A DNA stretch of 64,000 nt, from contig JBGTNK010000263.1 in assembly GCA_041743125.1 (NCBI GenBank), positions 20,311 through 84,310 of the forward strand, written 5' to 3'. Shown here piece after piece: positions 23,518-33,206 of the stretch (position 1 is its first letter; every line of letters starts with the position of its first letter). The notes under the pieces are model-generated. The model worked only from the letters and a program-made list of their open reading frames with translations. It had not been told where the DNA came from and made no database searches. The translations under genes were made by a program, and so were the position numbers. The stretch comes from Terrimonas_B sp041743125. Lineage in GTDB: Bacteria; Bacteroidota; Bacteroidia; Chitinophagales; Chitinophagaceae.

Positions 23518-25311
23518 TTAATCATCCAGTTTCAACACCGCTAAAAATGCTTCCTGGGGCACTTCCACATTTCCTATCTGGCGCATCCTTTTCTTACCTT
23601 CCTTTTGTTTCTCCAATAACTTACGTTTCCGGCTGATATCACCACCATAACATTTGGCAGTTACATCTTTCCGCATTGCTGATATTGTTTCCCTGGCTAT
23701 CACTTTTGCTCCTATAGCGGCCTGTATTGCTATTTGAAATTGCTGGCGGGGCACCAGTTCTTTTAATTTCTCACAAAGCTTGCGGCCAAACTCCTGTCCC
23801 CGACCCCGATGGATCAGTGCACTCAGGGCATCTACTTTGTCACCATTCAATAATATATCCATCTTCACAATATCACTGTCCCGGTATTCAATGGGATGAT
23901 AGTCGAAAGAGGCATATCCGCGGGTAGTGCTTTTTAATTTATCATAAAAATCAAATACAATTTCTGTCAGGGGCATTTCAAAAACCAATTCAACTCTTGT
24001 AGTGGTCAGGTAGCTTTGATTGATCAGTATACCCCGTTTACCAAGGCATAAGGTCATGATGTTCCCGATGTATTCTGGTTTGCTAATGATCTGTGCTTTG
24101 ATATAGGGTTCTTCAATCCGGTCTATTCTTACCGGATCAGGCATCTGTGTAGGATTATTTACTATTACTTTCTCCGCATTGGTTGTATAGGCTACAAAAC
24201 TCACATTGGGAACGGTGGTAATAACCGTTTGATCGAACTCTCTTTCAAGCCGCTCCTGGATGATCTCCATATGAAGCATTCCCAGGAAGCCACATCGAAA
24301 ACCAAAACCAAGTGCCTGTGATGTCTCTAATTCAAAAGTCAATGAAGCATCATTCAATTGTAACTTATCCATGCAATCCCTCAACTCTTCAAAATCATCT
24401 GTATTCACCGGGAAGATGCCGGCAAACACCATAGGCCTCACTTCCACAAAACCCTTGATCATTTCGGGTTTGGGATTATTGGCAATAGTCAGCGTATCTC
24501 CTACTCTTACTTCTTTTGCATTTTTAATTCCGGTAATGATGTAACCTACATTCCCGCATTCCACCATTTTCTTCTCTGTCATCTTAAGCTTTAGAATCCC
24601 TACTTCATCAGCTCCATACTCCTGGCCGGTAGAAACAAATTTTACCTGGTCACCCTTTTTAATCGATCCGTTCAATATCCGGTAGTACACGATGATACCC
24701 CGAAAACTATTAAACACACTATCAAAAACCAGGGCCTGCAGGGGCGCATCAGGATTGCCAACCGGGGAAGGTATTCTCTCCACGATGGCTTCCAGTATTT
24801 CAGGAACTCCCAACCCTGTTCTTGCACTGGCGAGTAAGATATCTTCCTGTTTGCAACCGATCAGTTCAATGATTTGATCCTGCACTTCCTCTACCATTGC
24901 CCCGGCCATATCTATCTTGTTAATAATGGGAATGATTTCAAGATCATTGTCTATAGCCAGATAAAGATTGCTGATCGTTTGTGCCTGTATTCCCTGGCTG
25001 GCATCCACCAGCAACAAACAGCCCTCGCAGGCGGCCAGGGCCCGGCTCACTTCATAACTGAAATCGACGTGTCCGGGAGTATCAATCAGGTTTAAAATAT
25101 ATTCTTCCCCATTCTTATGTTTGTAATTGATCTGGATGGCATGGCTCTTAATAGTAATGCCCTTTTCTCTTTCAAGATCCATATCATCAAGCACCTGGTC
25201 CATCATGTCCCGGTCACTGATAGTACCTGTACTTTGCAGTAAGCGATCTGCCAGCGTGGATTTACCGTGATCTATATGTGCTATAATGCAAAAATTGCGG
25301 ATATTCTTCAT
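23518..25311 (-). CDS. lepA: Elongation factor 4 (back-translocating GTPase LepA)
   Basis: The full-length 597-residue GTPase has G1 AHIDHGKSTLADRLL, G3 DTPGHVDF and G4 NKIDMAGA, followed by the EF-G-like domains II, III and V and the LepA-specific C-terminal domain (KCYGGDISRKRKLLEKQKEG). LepA binds ribosomes and can promote back-translocation or aid 30S biogenesis; it is almost universal in bacteria. Start ATG is at 25309-25311. A TACCTTTG box lies at 25340-25347 on the minus strand. No partner gene is apparent. Confidence 0.97.
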   Translation of the reverse strand: MKNIRNFCIIAHIDHGKSTLADRLLQSTGTISDRDMMDQVLDDMDLEREKGITIKSHAIQINYKHKNGEEYILNLIDTPGHVDFSYEVSRALAACEGCLLLVDASQGIQAQTISNLYLAIDNDLEIIPIINKIDMAGAMVEEVQDQIIELIGCKQEDILLASARTGLGVPEILEAIVERIPSPVGNPDAPLQALVFDSVFNSFRGIIVYYRILNGSIKKGDQVKFVSTGQEYGADEVGILKLKMTEKKMVECGNVGYIITGIKNAKEVRVGDTLTIANNPKPEMIKGFVEVRPMVFAGIFPVNTDDFEELRDCMDKLQLNDASLTFELETSQALGFGFRCGFLGMLHMEIIQERLEREFDQTVITTVPNVSFVAYTTNAEKVIVNNPTQMPDPVRIDRIEEPYIKAQIISKPEYIGNIMTLCLGKRGILINQSYLTTTRVELVFEMPLTEIVFDFYDKLKSTTRGYASFDYHPIEYRDSDIVKMDILLNGDKVDALSALIHRGRGQEFGRKLCEKLKELVPRQQFQIAIQAAIGAKVIARETISAMRKDVTAKCYGGDISRKRKLLEKQKEGKKRMRQIGNVEVPQEAFLAVLKLDD

Positions 25312-25339
25312 GTATGCTTTCCTTCATTTTTCAGGTGGG

Positions 25340-25347
25340 CAAAGGTA
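25340..25347 (-). promoter_or_regulatory. Bacteroidota -7-type promoter box (TACCTTTG) for lepA
   Basis: On the minus strand TACCTTTG fits TAnnTTTG and lies 28 bases before the lepA ATG. The -33 region shows no strong TTG. Confidence 0.5.
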
Positions 25348-25567
25348 GGCGTTTTAACCTGGAAAGTGAGGATTGTTTGGCCGGCAACCGGGCCTTGATC
25401 AACGTTCCTTGCGACGCTCCGTTCGGGGTCTGGATCTTTGTGCAGCTCCCAAAAAACAAAACTATTTTCGTAAAAAATATATTACCTGGTTGGTTATGCA
25501 AAACTTGAGTTTTTAAAAGCTATTGATATGGTCGTCAATTTTAAGATCGCTATAAAAAAATAAAATC

Positions 25568-26014
25568 ATGTCTGTTCAAATATTGAAAACATTATTCTTC
25601 AGAGATCTCAATAGGTTAAAAAAGGAAATAGAATTATACAAGGATGAAAGCAACTTATGGATAACCGGTAAAGGCATTACCAATTCCGGTGGTAACTTAT
25701 GCCTGCATCTATTAGGCAACCTAAACACTTATATCGGCAAGGAACTGGGGCATACAGGCTATATCCGCAACCGGGAACTTGAATTTTCACAAAAAGATGT
25801 ATCGAAAAAAGAATTATTGAGCAGGATCGATGAAACCACCAACATTGTAGAAAAAGTGCTTGAATCCATAAAGGATGAACAATTGAAAAAGGATTACCCG
25901 GTGATAGTTTTTACGGAAAAAATGACAACCGGCTTTTTCCTGGTTCATTTAGCAACCCATCTCAGCTACCATTTGGGACAAATAAATTATCATAGACGGT
26001 TATTGGATCCCTGA
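25568..26014 (+). CDS. DinB-like / DUF1572 four-helix protein
   Basis: The 148-residue protein has the DinB four-helix-bundle form, with an N-terminal helix (FFRDLNRLKKEIELYKDE), the conserved SGGNLCLHLLGNLN with a metal-binding His, and the C-terminal HLATHLSYHLGQINYHRR cluster with further His residues. DinB-fold proteins include metal-dependent thiol transferases, but this stand-alone DUF1572 type has no known substrate. A terminator candidate follows at 26063-26096. Confidence 0.87.
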   Translation: MSVQILKTLFFRDLNRLKKEIELYKDESNLWITGKGITNSGGNLCLHLLGNLNTYIGKELGHTGYIRNRELEFSQKDVSKKELLSRIDETTNIVEKVLESIKDEQLKKDYPVIVFTEKMTTGFFLVHLATHLSYHLGQINYHRRLLDP

Positions 26015-26062
26015 GCTTGCAATGGCATGGGTTAGGCTCTTCCAATAATTTATTGTTAAAAA

Positions 26063-26096
26063 GGCTTGCATATACAGGAATTGCAGGCTATTTTTA
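26063..26096 (+). terminator. Intrinsic terminator after the DinB-like gene
   Basis: GCTTGCA at 26064-26070 pairs with TGCAGGC at 26082-26088 (one G-U), an 11-base loop, then TATTTTTAT. The stem is seven base pairs with a T-tract, so it is a reasonable terminator. Confidence 0.55.
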
Positions 26097-26218
26097 TAAA
26101 CCCCCCTATACTAAAAGCCACACCAACATCCCCAAATAACCTTACCTGATCCATTCTTTTCTGTGTAATTACCGCCAGGTTATATTCCAGTTCAGCCATC
26201 ACTCCTTAATGTCTGTTT

Positions 26219-27532
26219 ATGAGAAAAAGCGGTATAGTTTACACCCTGCTTCAGTATTTTATATTTTCTATTGCACCTACGGTAGCAAGCTTTCCTCTAA
26301 TGGGTCAAATGAGTTTTGCTCTGCAGCAAAACATTTCCCCCGGAAATAAGGATCTGGATCCTGCAACTGATTTAAGGCTACTATCTTCTGTGCCTGAAGG
26401 TACATATCATAGTTCCCACCCGGCTTATTATATCAATTCCTTGTCTGCACGAACTATATATTCAGATCAACTCAACTATAATGACCCTGATTTAAAAAAG
26501 GGCTGGTTACTTAAGAGAAATAATATCGAAACAAATGAAGAAAATCTAATCCGGATTAAGACTACTTCTTTTGTATATCCAAAAAATTCAAAAACGGAAA
26601 AAGGAATTACGCATTACAGCAGTGATAAGTTGATTCTTTATGCCAGGCTGCTAAAATATTATGCGAAAAAAAACGGGTTCGATACTGCCTATGCATTTCT
26701 TAGTAATATGGGCATGCGTTCCAATAAAAAAAGATTTTTTGTGATCAACCTGGTTACGCTTGAAATAGAAGAGTCAGGGCTGGTAGCCCACGGAAAAGGC
26801 CAGGGAAAATCCGTTTACGATAAGCAATATAGCAACGAATCCGGCAGTAATGCGACTTCTCTCGGACGCTATAAGATTACGGGTAAATATAGTGGTGAAT
26901 ATGGAGAAGCTTACCGGATGGCTGGACTGGACTCTTCCAACAAAAACGCCGGCACCAGGAATATTGTTTTGCACCCAATGAATTGTATTCCCGATACAGA
27001 AAATAATATGCCGGCCTGTGTCAGCGAAGGCTGCCCTGCTGTATCCGCAAAATTCTTTTCCCTTTTAAGAGAGATCATTGATTCACGAAAAAATCCCATT
27101 CTTCTCTGGATATTTGACTCCAACCTGGAAGAACTGGTAGACGAAAGTCATCTTAAATATCGCATTTTTAAAACCCCAGAACCAAATAATGAAATTTGGA
27201 ATTTTGTTTTCCAGGCCAGCCCTGAAACGCCATTTCCGATTGAGGACAACCGTGACAAACTGAAAGTGAAATTCAGATCAGACCTGGCCGGTGATATTTC
27301 AATTATGGAGAATATTCCCGGTTCCAAAAAAGAACTAAACTCTATACATACCGAATCCAATAAATTGAATTCCCATTCTCTAAATACACAGGTAAGCCTA
27401 CCCAAAATCCGGCAAAATACTACACCAGAATTGCTGAATGTATACCCGGTAGCTAACCGCACAATTTATATTCCTGTTGATTTGAGTTATGGTTTTATAA
27501 AAGGAAAAAAAACTCAATACATCACGCACTGA
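26219..27532 (+). CDS. Murein L,D-transpeptidase catalytic-domain protein (YkuD_2 type)
   Basis: The 437-residue protein has a hydrophobic N-terminal signal (YTLLQYFIFSIAPTVASF) and a catalytic domain of the PF13645 type: FFVINLVTLEIEESGLVAHG, TSLGRYKITGKYSGEYGEAY, NIVLHPM, and the Cys nucleophile in CVSEGCPAVS (about residue 272). This family cross-links peptidoglycan stems through meso-diaminopimelate or attaches murein partners, in the periplasm. The C-terminal 130 residues are low-complexity and Ser/Asn/Glu-rich with no clear domain. It is followed by a hairpin-plus-T-tract at 27529-27570. Confidence 0.86.
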   Translation: MRKSGIVYTLLQYFIFSIAPTVASFPLMGQMSFALQQNISPGNKDLDPATDLRLLSSVPEGTYHSSHPAYYINSLSARTIYSDQLNYNDPDLKKGWLLKRNNIETNEENLIRIKTTSFVYPKNSKTEKGITHYSSDKLILYARLLKYYAKKNGFDTAYAFLSNMGMRSNKKRFFVINLVTLEIEESGLVAHGKGQGKSVYDKQYSNESGSNATSLGRYKITGKYSGEYGEAYRMAGLDSSNKNAGTRNIVLHPMNCIPDTENNMPACVSEGCPAVSAKFFSLLREIIDSRKNPILLWIFDSNLEELVDESHLKYRIFKTPEPNNEIWNFVFQASPETPFPIEDNRDKLKVKFRSDLAGDISIMENIPGSKKELNSIHTESNKLNSHSLNTQVSLPKIRQNTTPELLNVYPVANRTIYIPVDLSYGFIKGKKTQYITH

Positions 27533-27570
27533 TCTTACCAGCCCGTTCCAATTCTTTTTAGATCAGTTTT
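27529..27570 (+). terminator. Possible intrinsic terminator after the L,D-transpeptidase gene
   Basis: CTGATCT at 27529-27535 pairs with AGATCAG at 27560-27566, with TTTT directly after. The loop is long (24 bases), which lowers confidence. Confidence 0.4.
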
Positions 27571-27689
27571 CTCAAGAAAATAGTACTATAAATTCAGAGT
27601 GGTTTCTGATTTATGAACCACCCGGTCATTTTCCTTCTTAAGTCAATCATCTGACAGATATTTTCCCGCGATCTTTTTCTTTTTGCATA

Positions 27690-28532
27690 ATGAGAGCAAT
27701 GCCAATAAGGATCGTTACCGGAAGAAGTGGCTTGATGCAAATGAAGGCCTCGTTTAAAAAAAACCAGGTGCACTACCTGCAGGAGGCTTTGGGTCTTGCT
27801 ATTTTTATGATCTCTGCCTGTTTTTTTAGCGCTATGATTTTCTCTGAAAAAAGTTTGTGGTACCAGTCAATACCTTCGCAACTATACAGGAACCTGCTGA
27901 TGGGCGCAGCTATGGGAATAACAGCGCTTTTTATCTTTTATTCGCCCTGGACTGCACCAAGCGGATCACAGATCAATCCAGCAGTTACAATCACTTTTTT
28001 GAGAATAGGCAAAATGTGCCGTTATGATGCCATGTTCTTTATCTTCTTTCAAATTCTTGGTGGAACGATTGCCGTTTATATAATGCAGGCTGTTATAGGA
28101 AACTTGCTAACAGACGAACCAGTGAAATCAGCCGTTACGGTTCCTGGCAAAGCAGGAATAGCATGGGCATTACTAACGGAATTTGCCATAGCGTTTATCA
28201 CCATGAGTATGGTGTTGTTTACTTCTGATAATGATAAATTAAAAAAATATACAAGAATCATCGCGGGATGCCTTGTTTGTACCTGGGTAATACTGGCAGG
28301 TCCCGTATCAGGTTTTGGGATGAACCCCGCCCGGTCCTTTGCCAGTGCATTGCCGGCAAATACCTGGTCCGCATTCTGGATTTACCTCATAGTACCTGTT
28401 ATCTCTATGCTGCTGGCTGCTGAATTTTTTTTATTTGTAAAAAGAAATAAAGTGAACGGCAAAAGAAAACGCCCGGGTAAAAAAATCATTCCCCTGAAAA
28501 AAATACCAGAACCGTTTGAATTTGTTTTATAA
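27690..28532 (+). CDS. Aquaporin / MIP-family channel
   Basis: The 280-residue integral membrane protein has both half-pore motifs of the MIP fold: SGSQINPAVTITFLR (first NPA) and GFGMNPARSFASALP (second NPA with the Arg of the selectivity filter). Six hydrophobic segments match the family, with extra residues at the N-terminus and a basic C-terminal tail (KRNKVNGKRKRPGKK). Such channels pass water or small neutral solutes; the aromatic/arginine filter was not resolved here, so water versus glycerol cannot be told. An internal ATG at 27735 (MQMKAS) is an alternative start. The next gene follows nine bases later. Confidence 0.88.
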   Translation: MRAMPIRIVTGRSGLMQMKASFKKNQVHYLQEALGLAIFMISACFFSAMIFSEKSLWYQSIPSQLYRNLLMGAAMGITALFIFYSPWTAPSGSQINPAVTITFLRIGKMCRYDAMFFIFFQILGGTIAVYIMQAVIGNLLTDEPVKSAVTVPGKAGIAWALLTEFAIAFITMSMVLFTSDNDKLKKYTRIIAGCLVCTWVILAGPVSGFGMNPARSFASALPANTWSAFWIYLIVPVISMLLAAEFFLFVKRNKVNGKRKRPGKKIIPLKKIPEPFEFVL

Positions 28533-28541
28533 AAATTAATT

Positions 28542-29552
28542 ATGAAAAAAATTTTAAAAATACCGGCCATTATATTGTTAGTAACTTTTATTCAGCTACA
28601 GCTGTGGGCGCAGGTTTTGAAGGTGGATGCCATCGGCATCACGGTGAGTGAAATGGACCGGTCAGTCAAATTTTACAGCGAGGTTCTTGGCTTCAAAAAA
28701 GTAAGCGATACTGAAGTTTATGGTTCAAGCTACGAACAACTACAGGACCTTTTTGGTATCAGGATGCGTATCGTAAGAATGCAACTGGGAGATGAGTATA
28801 TTGAATTAACAGATTACCTAACCAGTGGTGGCCGTAGTATTCCCGAAGATGCTAAAAGCAACGATCTGTTCTTTCAGCATATTGCAATTGTGGTCAGTGA
28901 TATGGAAAAAGCATATCAACTGCTAAGAAAAAAAATGGTAACGCATGTTTCTACCGGTCCACAAACTATTCCGGCCAGCAATAAAGCTGCGGCCGGGGTA
29001 AAGGCTTTCTATTTTCATGATCCGGACATGCACAACCTTGAACTTATTTTTTTTCCAAAAGGAAAAGGCCAGCCCAAATGGCAACAGGCAAAGGGTAAAC
29101 TATTCCTGGGCATAGATCATACAGCTATCGGGGTTAGCAACACCAACAACAGTTTAAAATTTTATGAAGACATGCTGGGCATCATGCGTAAAGGCGATAG
29201 CTGGAATATGGGAATGGAACAGGCTCATCTAAATTTTGTGGAAGGTGCCAGTTTACATATAACAGGTCTCCGGGCCGATAAAGGGCCGGGCATTGAATTT
29301 CTGGAATATCTTTCTCCCGGTCCCGGCAAGCCTTATCCAAATGATTCAAAAAGCGATGATATCTGGCACTGGCAAACCCGCCTGGTAGTGGATGATGCTG
29401 AAAAATTATATACCCGGCTGAAATCAGGTCCTTATAAGATTCTTTCAAAACAATTGGTGACATTAAAAAGCAGCAATGGAAAACGGAGCAAAGGATTTAT
29501 AGTAAGAGACGGTGATGGTCATGCTTTGCTGATTATGGAAGAATTGGCATAA
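28542..29552 (+). CDS. Exported protein with two VOC domains
   Basis: The 336-residue protein has a signal peptide (MKKILKIPAIILLVTFIQLQLWAQ) and two vicinal-oxygen-chelate units. The first starts VDAIGITVSEMDRSVKFYSE and ends with a DPDMHNLELIFFP strand; the second starts GIDHTAIGVSNTNNSLKFYE and ends GHALLIMEE. The metal-ligand positions (His/Glu) are present in the expected strands. A two-domain VOC protein can form the whole active site in one chain, as in extradiol dioxygenases, but the substrate is unknown. It lies just after the aquaporin gene in the same direction. Confidence 0.83.
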   Translation: MKKILKIPAIILLVTFIQLQLWAQVLKVDAIGITVSEMDRSVKFYSEVLGFKKVSDTEVYGSSYEQLQDLFGIRMRIVRMQLGDEYIELTDYLTSGGRSIPEDAKSNDLFFQHIAIVVSDMEKAYQLLRKKMVTHVSTGPQTIPASNKAAAGVKAFYFHDPDMHNLELIFFPKGKGQPKWQQAKGKLFLGIDHTAIGVSNTNNSLKFYEDMLGIMRKGDSWNMGMEQAHLNFVEGASLHITGLRADKGPGIEFLEYLSPGPGKPYPNDSKSDDIWHWQTRLVVDDAEKLYTRLKSGPYKILSKQLVTLKSSNGKRSKGFIVRDGDGHALLIMEELA

Positions 29553-29659
29553 GATAAAATTTTTATAAAAGTATTTCACAGAAAAAATAAACTCATTCAA
29601 TTAAAAAAAACTTATTAATCCATGTTGCGGGGGAAGATGAGTTGAACAAAAATAAAAAG

Positions 29660-30586
29660 ATGAAAAAAATATTCTTCACTACGGCCACCATTTTATTTAT
29701 TCTTTTAAAAATAAATGCACAAGGTTGCAGTGATGCCGGCGTTTGTACTATTCACTCCTTTAAAAATAATACCGAAAAATATGATAAGGATGATAAAAAT
29801 AACAATGAAATAGTATTGGGTCTCGCATTTGGAAAGGGTGAAAGATCCACATCCAATTTTACTCAATATATAGAATACACGAGAAGTCTCAGCTATAAAA
29901 CATCCGTGACAGGGAAGATCAGCTTTTCTGAAATATCCGGTGAGCTTGCAAATACAAATGGCCCTGGCGATCTTTTTGTGTCAGTTAACCATGCCTTCGA
30001 CACTAAAAATAAATGGCAGAAATCATTTGTTGTGGGTTTGAAGATCCCTTTTGATAAAGCCGATATTGTTGAAAAGGGAATTCATCTGCCTATGCCCTAT
30101 CAAACCAGCCTCGGTACAACAGACCTGGTACTGGGGATAAATTATGGGCTTAAGTCTTTTGGCGCCACTCTTGCCGTACAGCAACCATTAAACCCGGCTA
30201 ACGGCAATCGGTTTCTGCCTGAGGAATATACTTCGGTTCCAAAGACAAACAAATATTTCCCGACTAATAAATTTTCCAGGAAAGGAGATGTATTACTTCG
30301 GGTATCCTATAATTATGATTTGAATGAAAAATTCTCTGTTCGCCCCAGCCTGCTTTCTATTTACCATGAAGGCAACGATACTTATCTTGATGCCAGTAAA
30401 ATACGAAGGGAAATTCCAAAATCCAGCGGGTTGACTATGAATGGAAATGTTTTTGTGGATTACAGGCTAACAAAGACAAGCTCCTTTGAACTTTCTCTCG
30501 GTGCTCCCTTCATTATAAGAGCCAACCGCCCGGATGGATTGACCCGTTCATTTGTGACATCGCTGGAATATAAGTTTAGCTTTTAA
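29660..30586 (+). CDS. Outer-membrane beta-barrel (transporter-like) protein
   Basis: The 308-residue protein has a signal peptide (MKKIFFTTATILFILLKINAQ), a short Cys pair near the mature N-terminus (GCSDAGVCTI), then alternating beta-strands and a C-terminal strand ending in Phe (FVTSLEYKFSF), typical of an outer-membrane barrel. It resembles the phenol-degradation MetA/porin-like group by pattern. The start is ATG 29660; an in-frame TTG at 29642 is less likely. It lies about 150 bases before the subtilase-containing run; membership of that run is uncertain. Confidence 0.75.
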   Translation: MKKIFFTTATILFILLKINAQGCSDAGVCTIHSFKNNTEKYDKDDKNNNEIVLGLAFGKGERSTSNFTQYIEYTRSLSYKTSVTGKISFSEISGELANTNGPGDLFVSVNHAFDTKNKWQKSFVVGLKIPFDKADIVEKGIHLPMPYQTSLGTTDLVLGINYGLKSFGATLAVQQPLNPANGNRFLPEEYTSVPKTNKYFPTNKFSRKGDVLLRVSYNYDLNEKFSVRPSLLSIYHEGNDTYLDASKIRREIPKSSGLTMNGNVFVDYRLTKTSSFELSLGAPFIIRANRPDGLTRSFVTSLEYKFSF

Positions 30587-30738
30587 TGCAGATGCATTTG
30601 AAAAAAAGAACTGCTTTCATTTGAACTAATAAACTCTTTTGTTCCTGCTAACTTTCTTTTATTCTTCCCCGTTCTTTTGTCCATTCCGTCACTCACCTGA
30701 CACCAAAAAAAAAGAACCCTTCGTTGCTTTGCAGTAGA

Positions 30739-32415
30739 ATGAATACCGATGCAACTATAATATGTCCTTTATGCAATGATGAAGTAAACAAATTATTGTA
30801 TCGATATCATTTGGATGGCGAAAGACTGGTGATAGAAAAAATTAAAGAACAAAACCCCGGCTGGGCGGAGCATGATGGCATCTGTGGCCGCTGCGTAGAT
30901 TATTACCAAACTGAATTGATCATGCAACATAAATTGTTGCCTGAAATTGGTCCCTATTTCCCTGTTAAGTCTATTGATGACTTTATTATATTACCAGCGG
31001 CCCTTCGTCTTGATGCCAACCAAAGCTTTACCGGAAAAGGCATCACCATCTGTTTTATTGATAGTGGATTTTATCCGCATCCTGATCTGAACGCCCATAA
31101 AAACAGGATCAAAAAAATAGTTGATATTCCGAATAACCGGACCCTTAGCCCGGTTTCTTGTTACTACGAAGATCAGAATAAGGCCTCATCTCTGTGGCAT
31201 GGAACTATGACTTCTGTAGTATGCGCCGGTAATGGATTTTTAAGCAAAGGTTTGTATAAGGGAATTGCCAGCAATGCAGAACTTGTTTTATTGAAAGTGC
31301 AGGACAACAAAGGAAAAATAACCAGCGCCAATATAGTAAAGGCATTAGAGTGGGTATTGCAACATCATCGGGAATACAATATTCGTATTGTTAACATGAG
31401 CGTTGGAGCAGACGAAGCCATTTCCTATAAGCAAAGCGCAGTGGACATACTTTCAGAGCAATTGATTGAAGAAGGTGTTGTGATCGTTGCCGCTGTCGGC
31501 AATGATGAAAAAGGCATTATAAAACCACCAGCCAATTCTTTGAATGTAATAGCTGTTGGTGGTATTGATGATGGTAATAAACTGGCCGAAGCAAAAACTC
31601 TTTATCATTCCTCCTTCGGGATAACAATGGATGATTTGATGAAACCCGAATTAGTGGCACAGGCCATTTGGATCGCTGCTCCCATTTTGCCCGGAACAAA
31701 AGAACAACAGGAATCGGAAGCATTGCATTGCCTGGTAAAAACAAATGACAAAGATCTACCTGAAAAATTTTCGGACTGGTGCAAAACGTTTTCTCCTGGA
31801 AGCAATTCGGGCCATGAAAATGATGTAACTTTTATACGGAATTTTATCAGCAACCGTATAAAGGCCTGCAAATATATTTCGCCGCATTACATGCATGTTG
31901 ATGGTACTTCTTTTGCCGCACCCATCGTCAGTGCTGTTATTGCTCAAATGCTCGAAGCGGATCCGCATCTTACACCTCCTATGATACGGCAGGTTCTTTT
32001 CAGTACAGCTAAACGAATCAATGGACTGGCAGCAGAACGACAGGGCTTTGGTGTTATTCAACCAGGAAAAGCATTATTGAAAACCTTAAAAAGCGAAAAC
32101 ATCATGAAACCACATGCATCGCCGTATGTAAATGGCCGCAAAAAAATGATCGAATTTTATGTGCATCACGATTGTGCTTCACAAATATCACTGGCGGGAA
32201 GTTTTAACCACTGGGCCACAGATGTGCTTTTGATGGAGCCAGGCAAAAAAGGGGTTTGGAAAATTGCGATCCCCATGCTACCTGCGGGCAAATATCATTA
32301 CAAATTTTTTGTAGATGATAAAATGTGGCTGGAAGACGTGGATAATCCTTACCGGGTGCCCGATGGTTATCATGGTTTTAATAGTGTACTTGTCATCGAA
32401 AATCAAAATAAATGA
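30739..32415 (+). CDS. Zinc-ribbon / S8 subtilisin-like peptidase / AMPK-type glycogen-binding fusion
   Basis: The 558-residue protein has no signal peptide. Cysteines at 9, 12, 49 and 52 (CPLC, CGRC) suggest a zinc ribbon. A subtilase domain follows with the triad Asp108 (FIDSGFYPHP), His154 (WHGTMTSVV) and Ser391 (DGTSFAAPIV) and the oxyanion Asn in AAVGND. Residues about 468-558 are a CBM48/AMPK-beta-like glycogen-binding domain (SLAGSFNHWA, GVWKIAIPMLPAGKYHYKFF). This puts an intracellular protease next to carbohydrate recognition in one chain. The next small gene overlaps its stop by four bases. ATG 30739 is used; an in-frame TTG lies 15 bases upstream. Targets are unknown. Confidence 0.83.
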   Translation: MNTDATIICPLCNDEVNKLLYRYHLDGERLVIEKIKEQNPGWAEHDGICGRCVDYYQTELIMQHKLLPEIGPYFPVKSIDDFIILPAALRLDANQSFTGKGITICFIDSGFYPHPDLNAHKNRIKKIVDIPNNRTLSPVSCYYEDQNKASSLWHGTMTSVVCAGNGFLSKGLYKGIASNAELVLLKVQDNKGKITSANIVKALEWVLQHHREYNIRIVNMSVGADEAISYKQSAVDILSEQLIEEGVVIVAAVGNDEKGIIKPPANSLNVIAVGGIDDGNKLAEAKTLYHSSFGITMDDLMKPELVAQAIWIAAPILPGTKEQQESEALHCLVKTNDKDLPEKFSDWCKTFSPGSNSGHENDVTFIRNFISNRIKACKYISPHYMHVDGTSFAAPIVSAVIAQMLEADPHLTPPMIRQVLFSTAKRINGLAAERQGFGVIQPGKALLKTLKSENIMKPHASPYVNGRKKMIEFYVHHDCASQISLAGSFNHWATDVLLMEPGKKGVWKIAIPMLPAGKYHYKFFVDDKMWLEDVDNPYRVPDGYHGFNSVLVIENQNK

Positions 32416-32630
32416 TTATAGTAAATTTTGTATTGACCGTGATTGGCATTTATCTGGTATTGGGCGTTCTGTTCGCTATCCCATTTATTTTTAAAGGCGT
32501 TTTAAAAATTGATGAAGGAGCACATGGTTCGGGCTGGGGATTTCGTATCATTATTATTCCGGGTACAATTGTGTTCTGGCCGTTCCTATTAACGAAATGG
32601 ATCCGGGCTATAAAAAAGAAAAGTTTATAA
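32412..32630 (+). CDS. Small two-helix membrane protein
   Basis: The 72-residue protein has two hydrophobic helices (LTVIGIYLVLGVLFAIPFIF and IIIIPGTIVFWPFLLTKW) separated by a short Gly-rich loop (DEGAHGSGWG), and ends in basic residues. I recognise no family. It overlaps the subtilase stop by ATGA, so it is translated with that gene, and the redox-type genes begin 79 bases later. It may anchor or assist the membrane proteins of this run. Confidence 0.72.
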   Translation: MIIVNFVLTVIGIYLVLGVLFAIPFIFKGVLKIDEGAHGSGWGFRIIIIPGTIVFWPFLLTKWIRAIKKKSL

Positions 32631-32708
32631 ACCCGGCTGAAGAATAACTTTTGTTTTTCCCGCTGATTAAAAAAATAAAAAACTTCCGGTAAGAATAGTT
32701 ACAGGCTC

Positions 32709-33206
32709 ATGAACAAACAATTACGAAAAAGACACAGGCAGGCTTGGTATTTAATAGCCTTAATGCTTCCAATGGGAATTATCTTTTCCTGGCTGGTAAT
32801 TCCCAACTTTGTTCCTGTAAAAACAATAAAACAAACAAGTCCGGAACTATTACCCATGATAAAATATGCAAGGAACAAAAACGGGTATTGCGTCAATATA
32901 AGAACAAATAAAGAAAATACGGAATGGCAGGTGGAATGGAACAATATACTGGCACTTTCTGTTCCATCTGCAGTCATTTATAAAACTTCCCCTGAATTCA
33001 ATTCGCAAACTTTGCCAGGCGGAGCTGTATCCGAAGCAGCCACTTCGGTATTTATACCCGGTAATTCACAATTGATCGGCAGAATAGAGGCAAGAGGAAA
33101 TTATATATTCCCAATGAATCCAGACTCAACAGACGGGCAATGGCAACTTACTCTATACGATTTTATACATCAGCAAATTATTGACACGATTAAATTTCAA
33201 CCATGA
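32709..33206 (+). CDS. Membrane-anchored protein of the Rieske/ferric-reductase run
   Basis: The 165-residue protein has a basic N-terminus and one membrane helix (AWYLIALMLPMGIIFSWLVI), then a predicted periplasmic beta-rich domain (TEWQVEWNNILALSVPSAVI, SQLIGRIEARGNYIFPMN). I recognise no named family. It overlaps the start of the Rieske-fused membrane protein by four bases (ATGA at 33203-33206), so the two are translationally coupled, and I infer a subunit of that complex. Confidence 0.74.
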   Translation: MNKQLRKRHRQAWYLIALMLPMGIIFSWLVIPNFVPVKTIKQTSPELLPMIKYARNKNGYCVNIRTNKENTEWQVEWNNILALSVPSAVIYKTSPEFNSQTLPGGAVSEAATSVFIPGNSQLIGRIEARGNYIFPMNPDSTDGQWQLTLYDFIHQQIIDTIKFQP

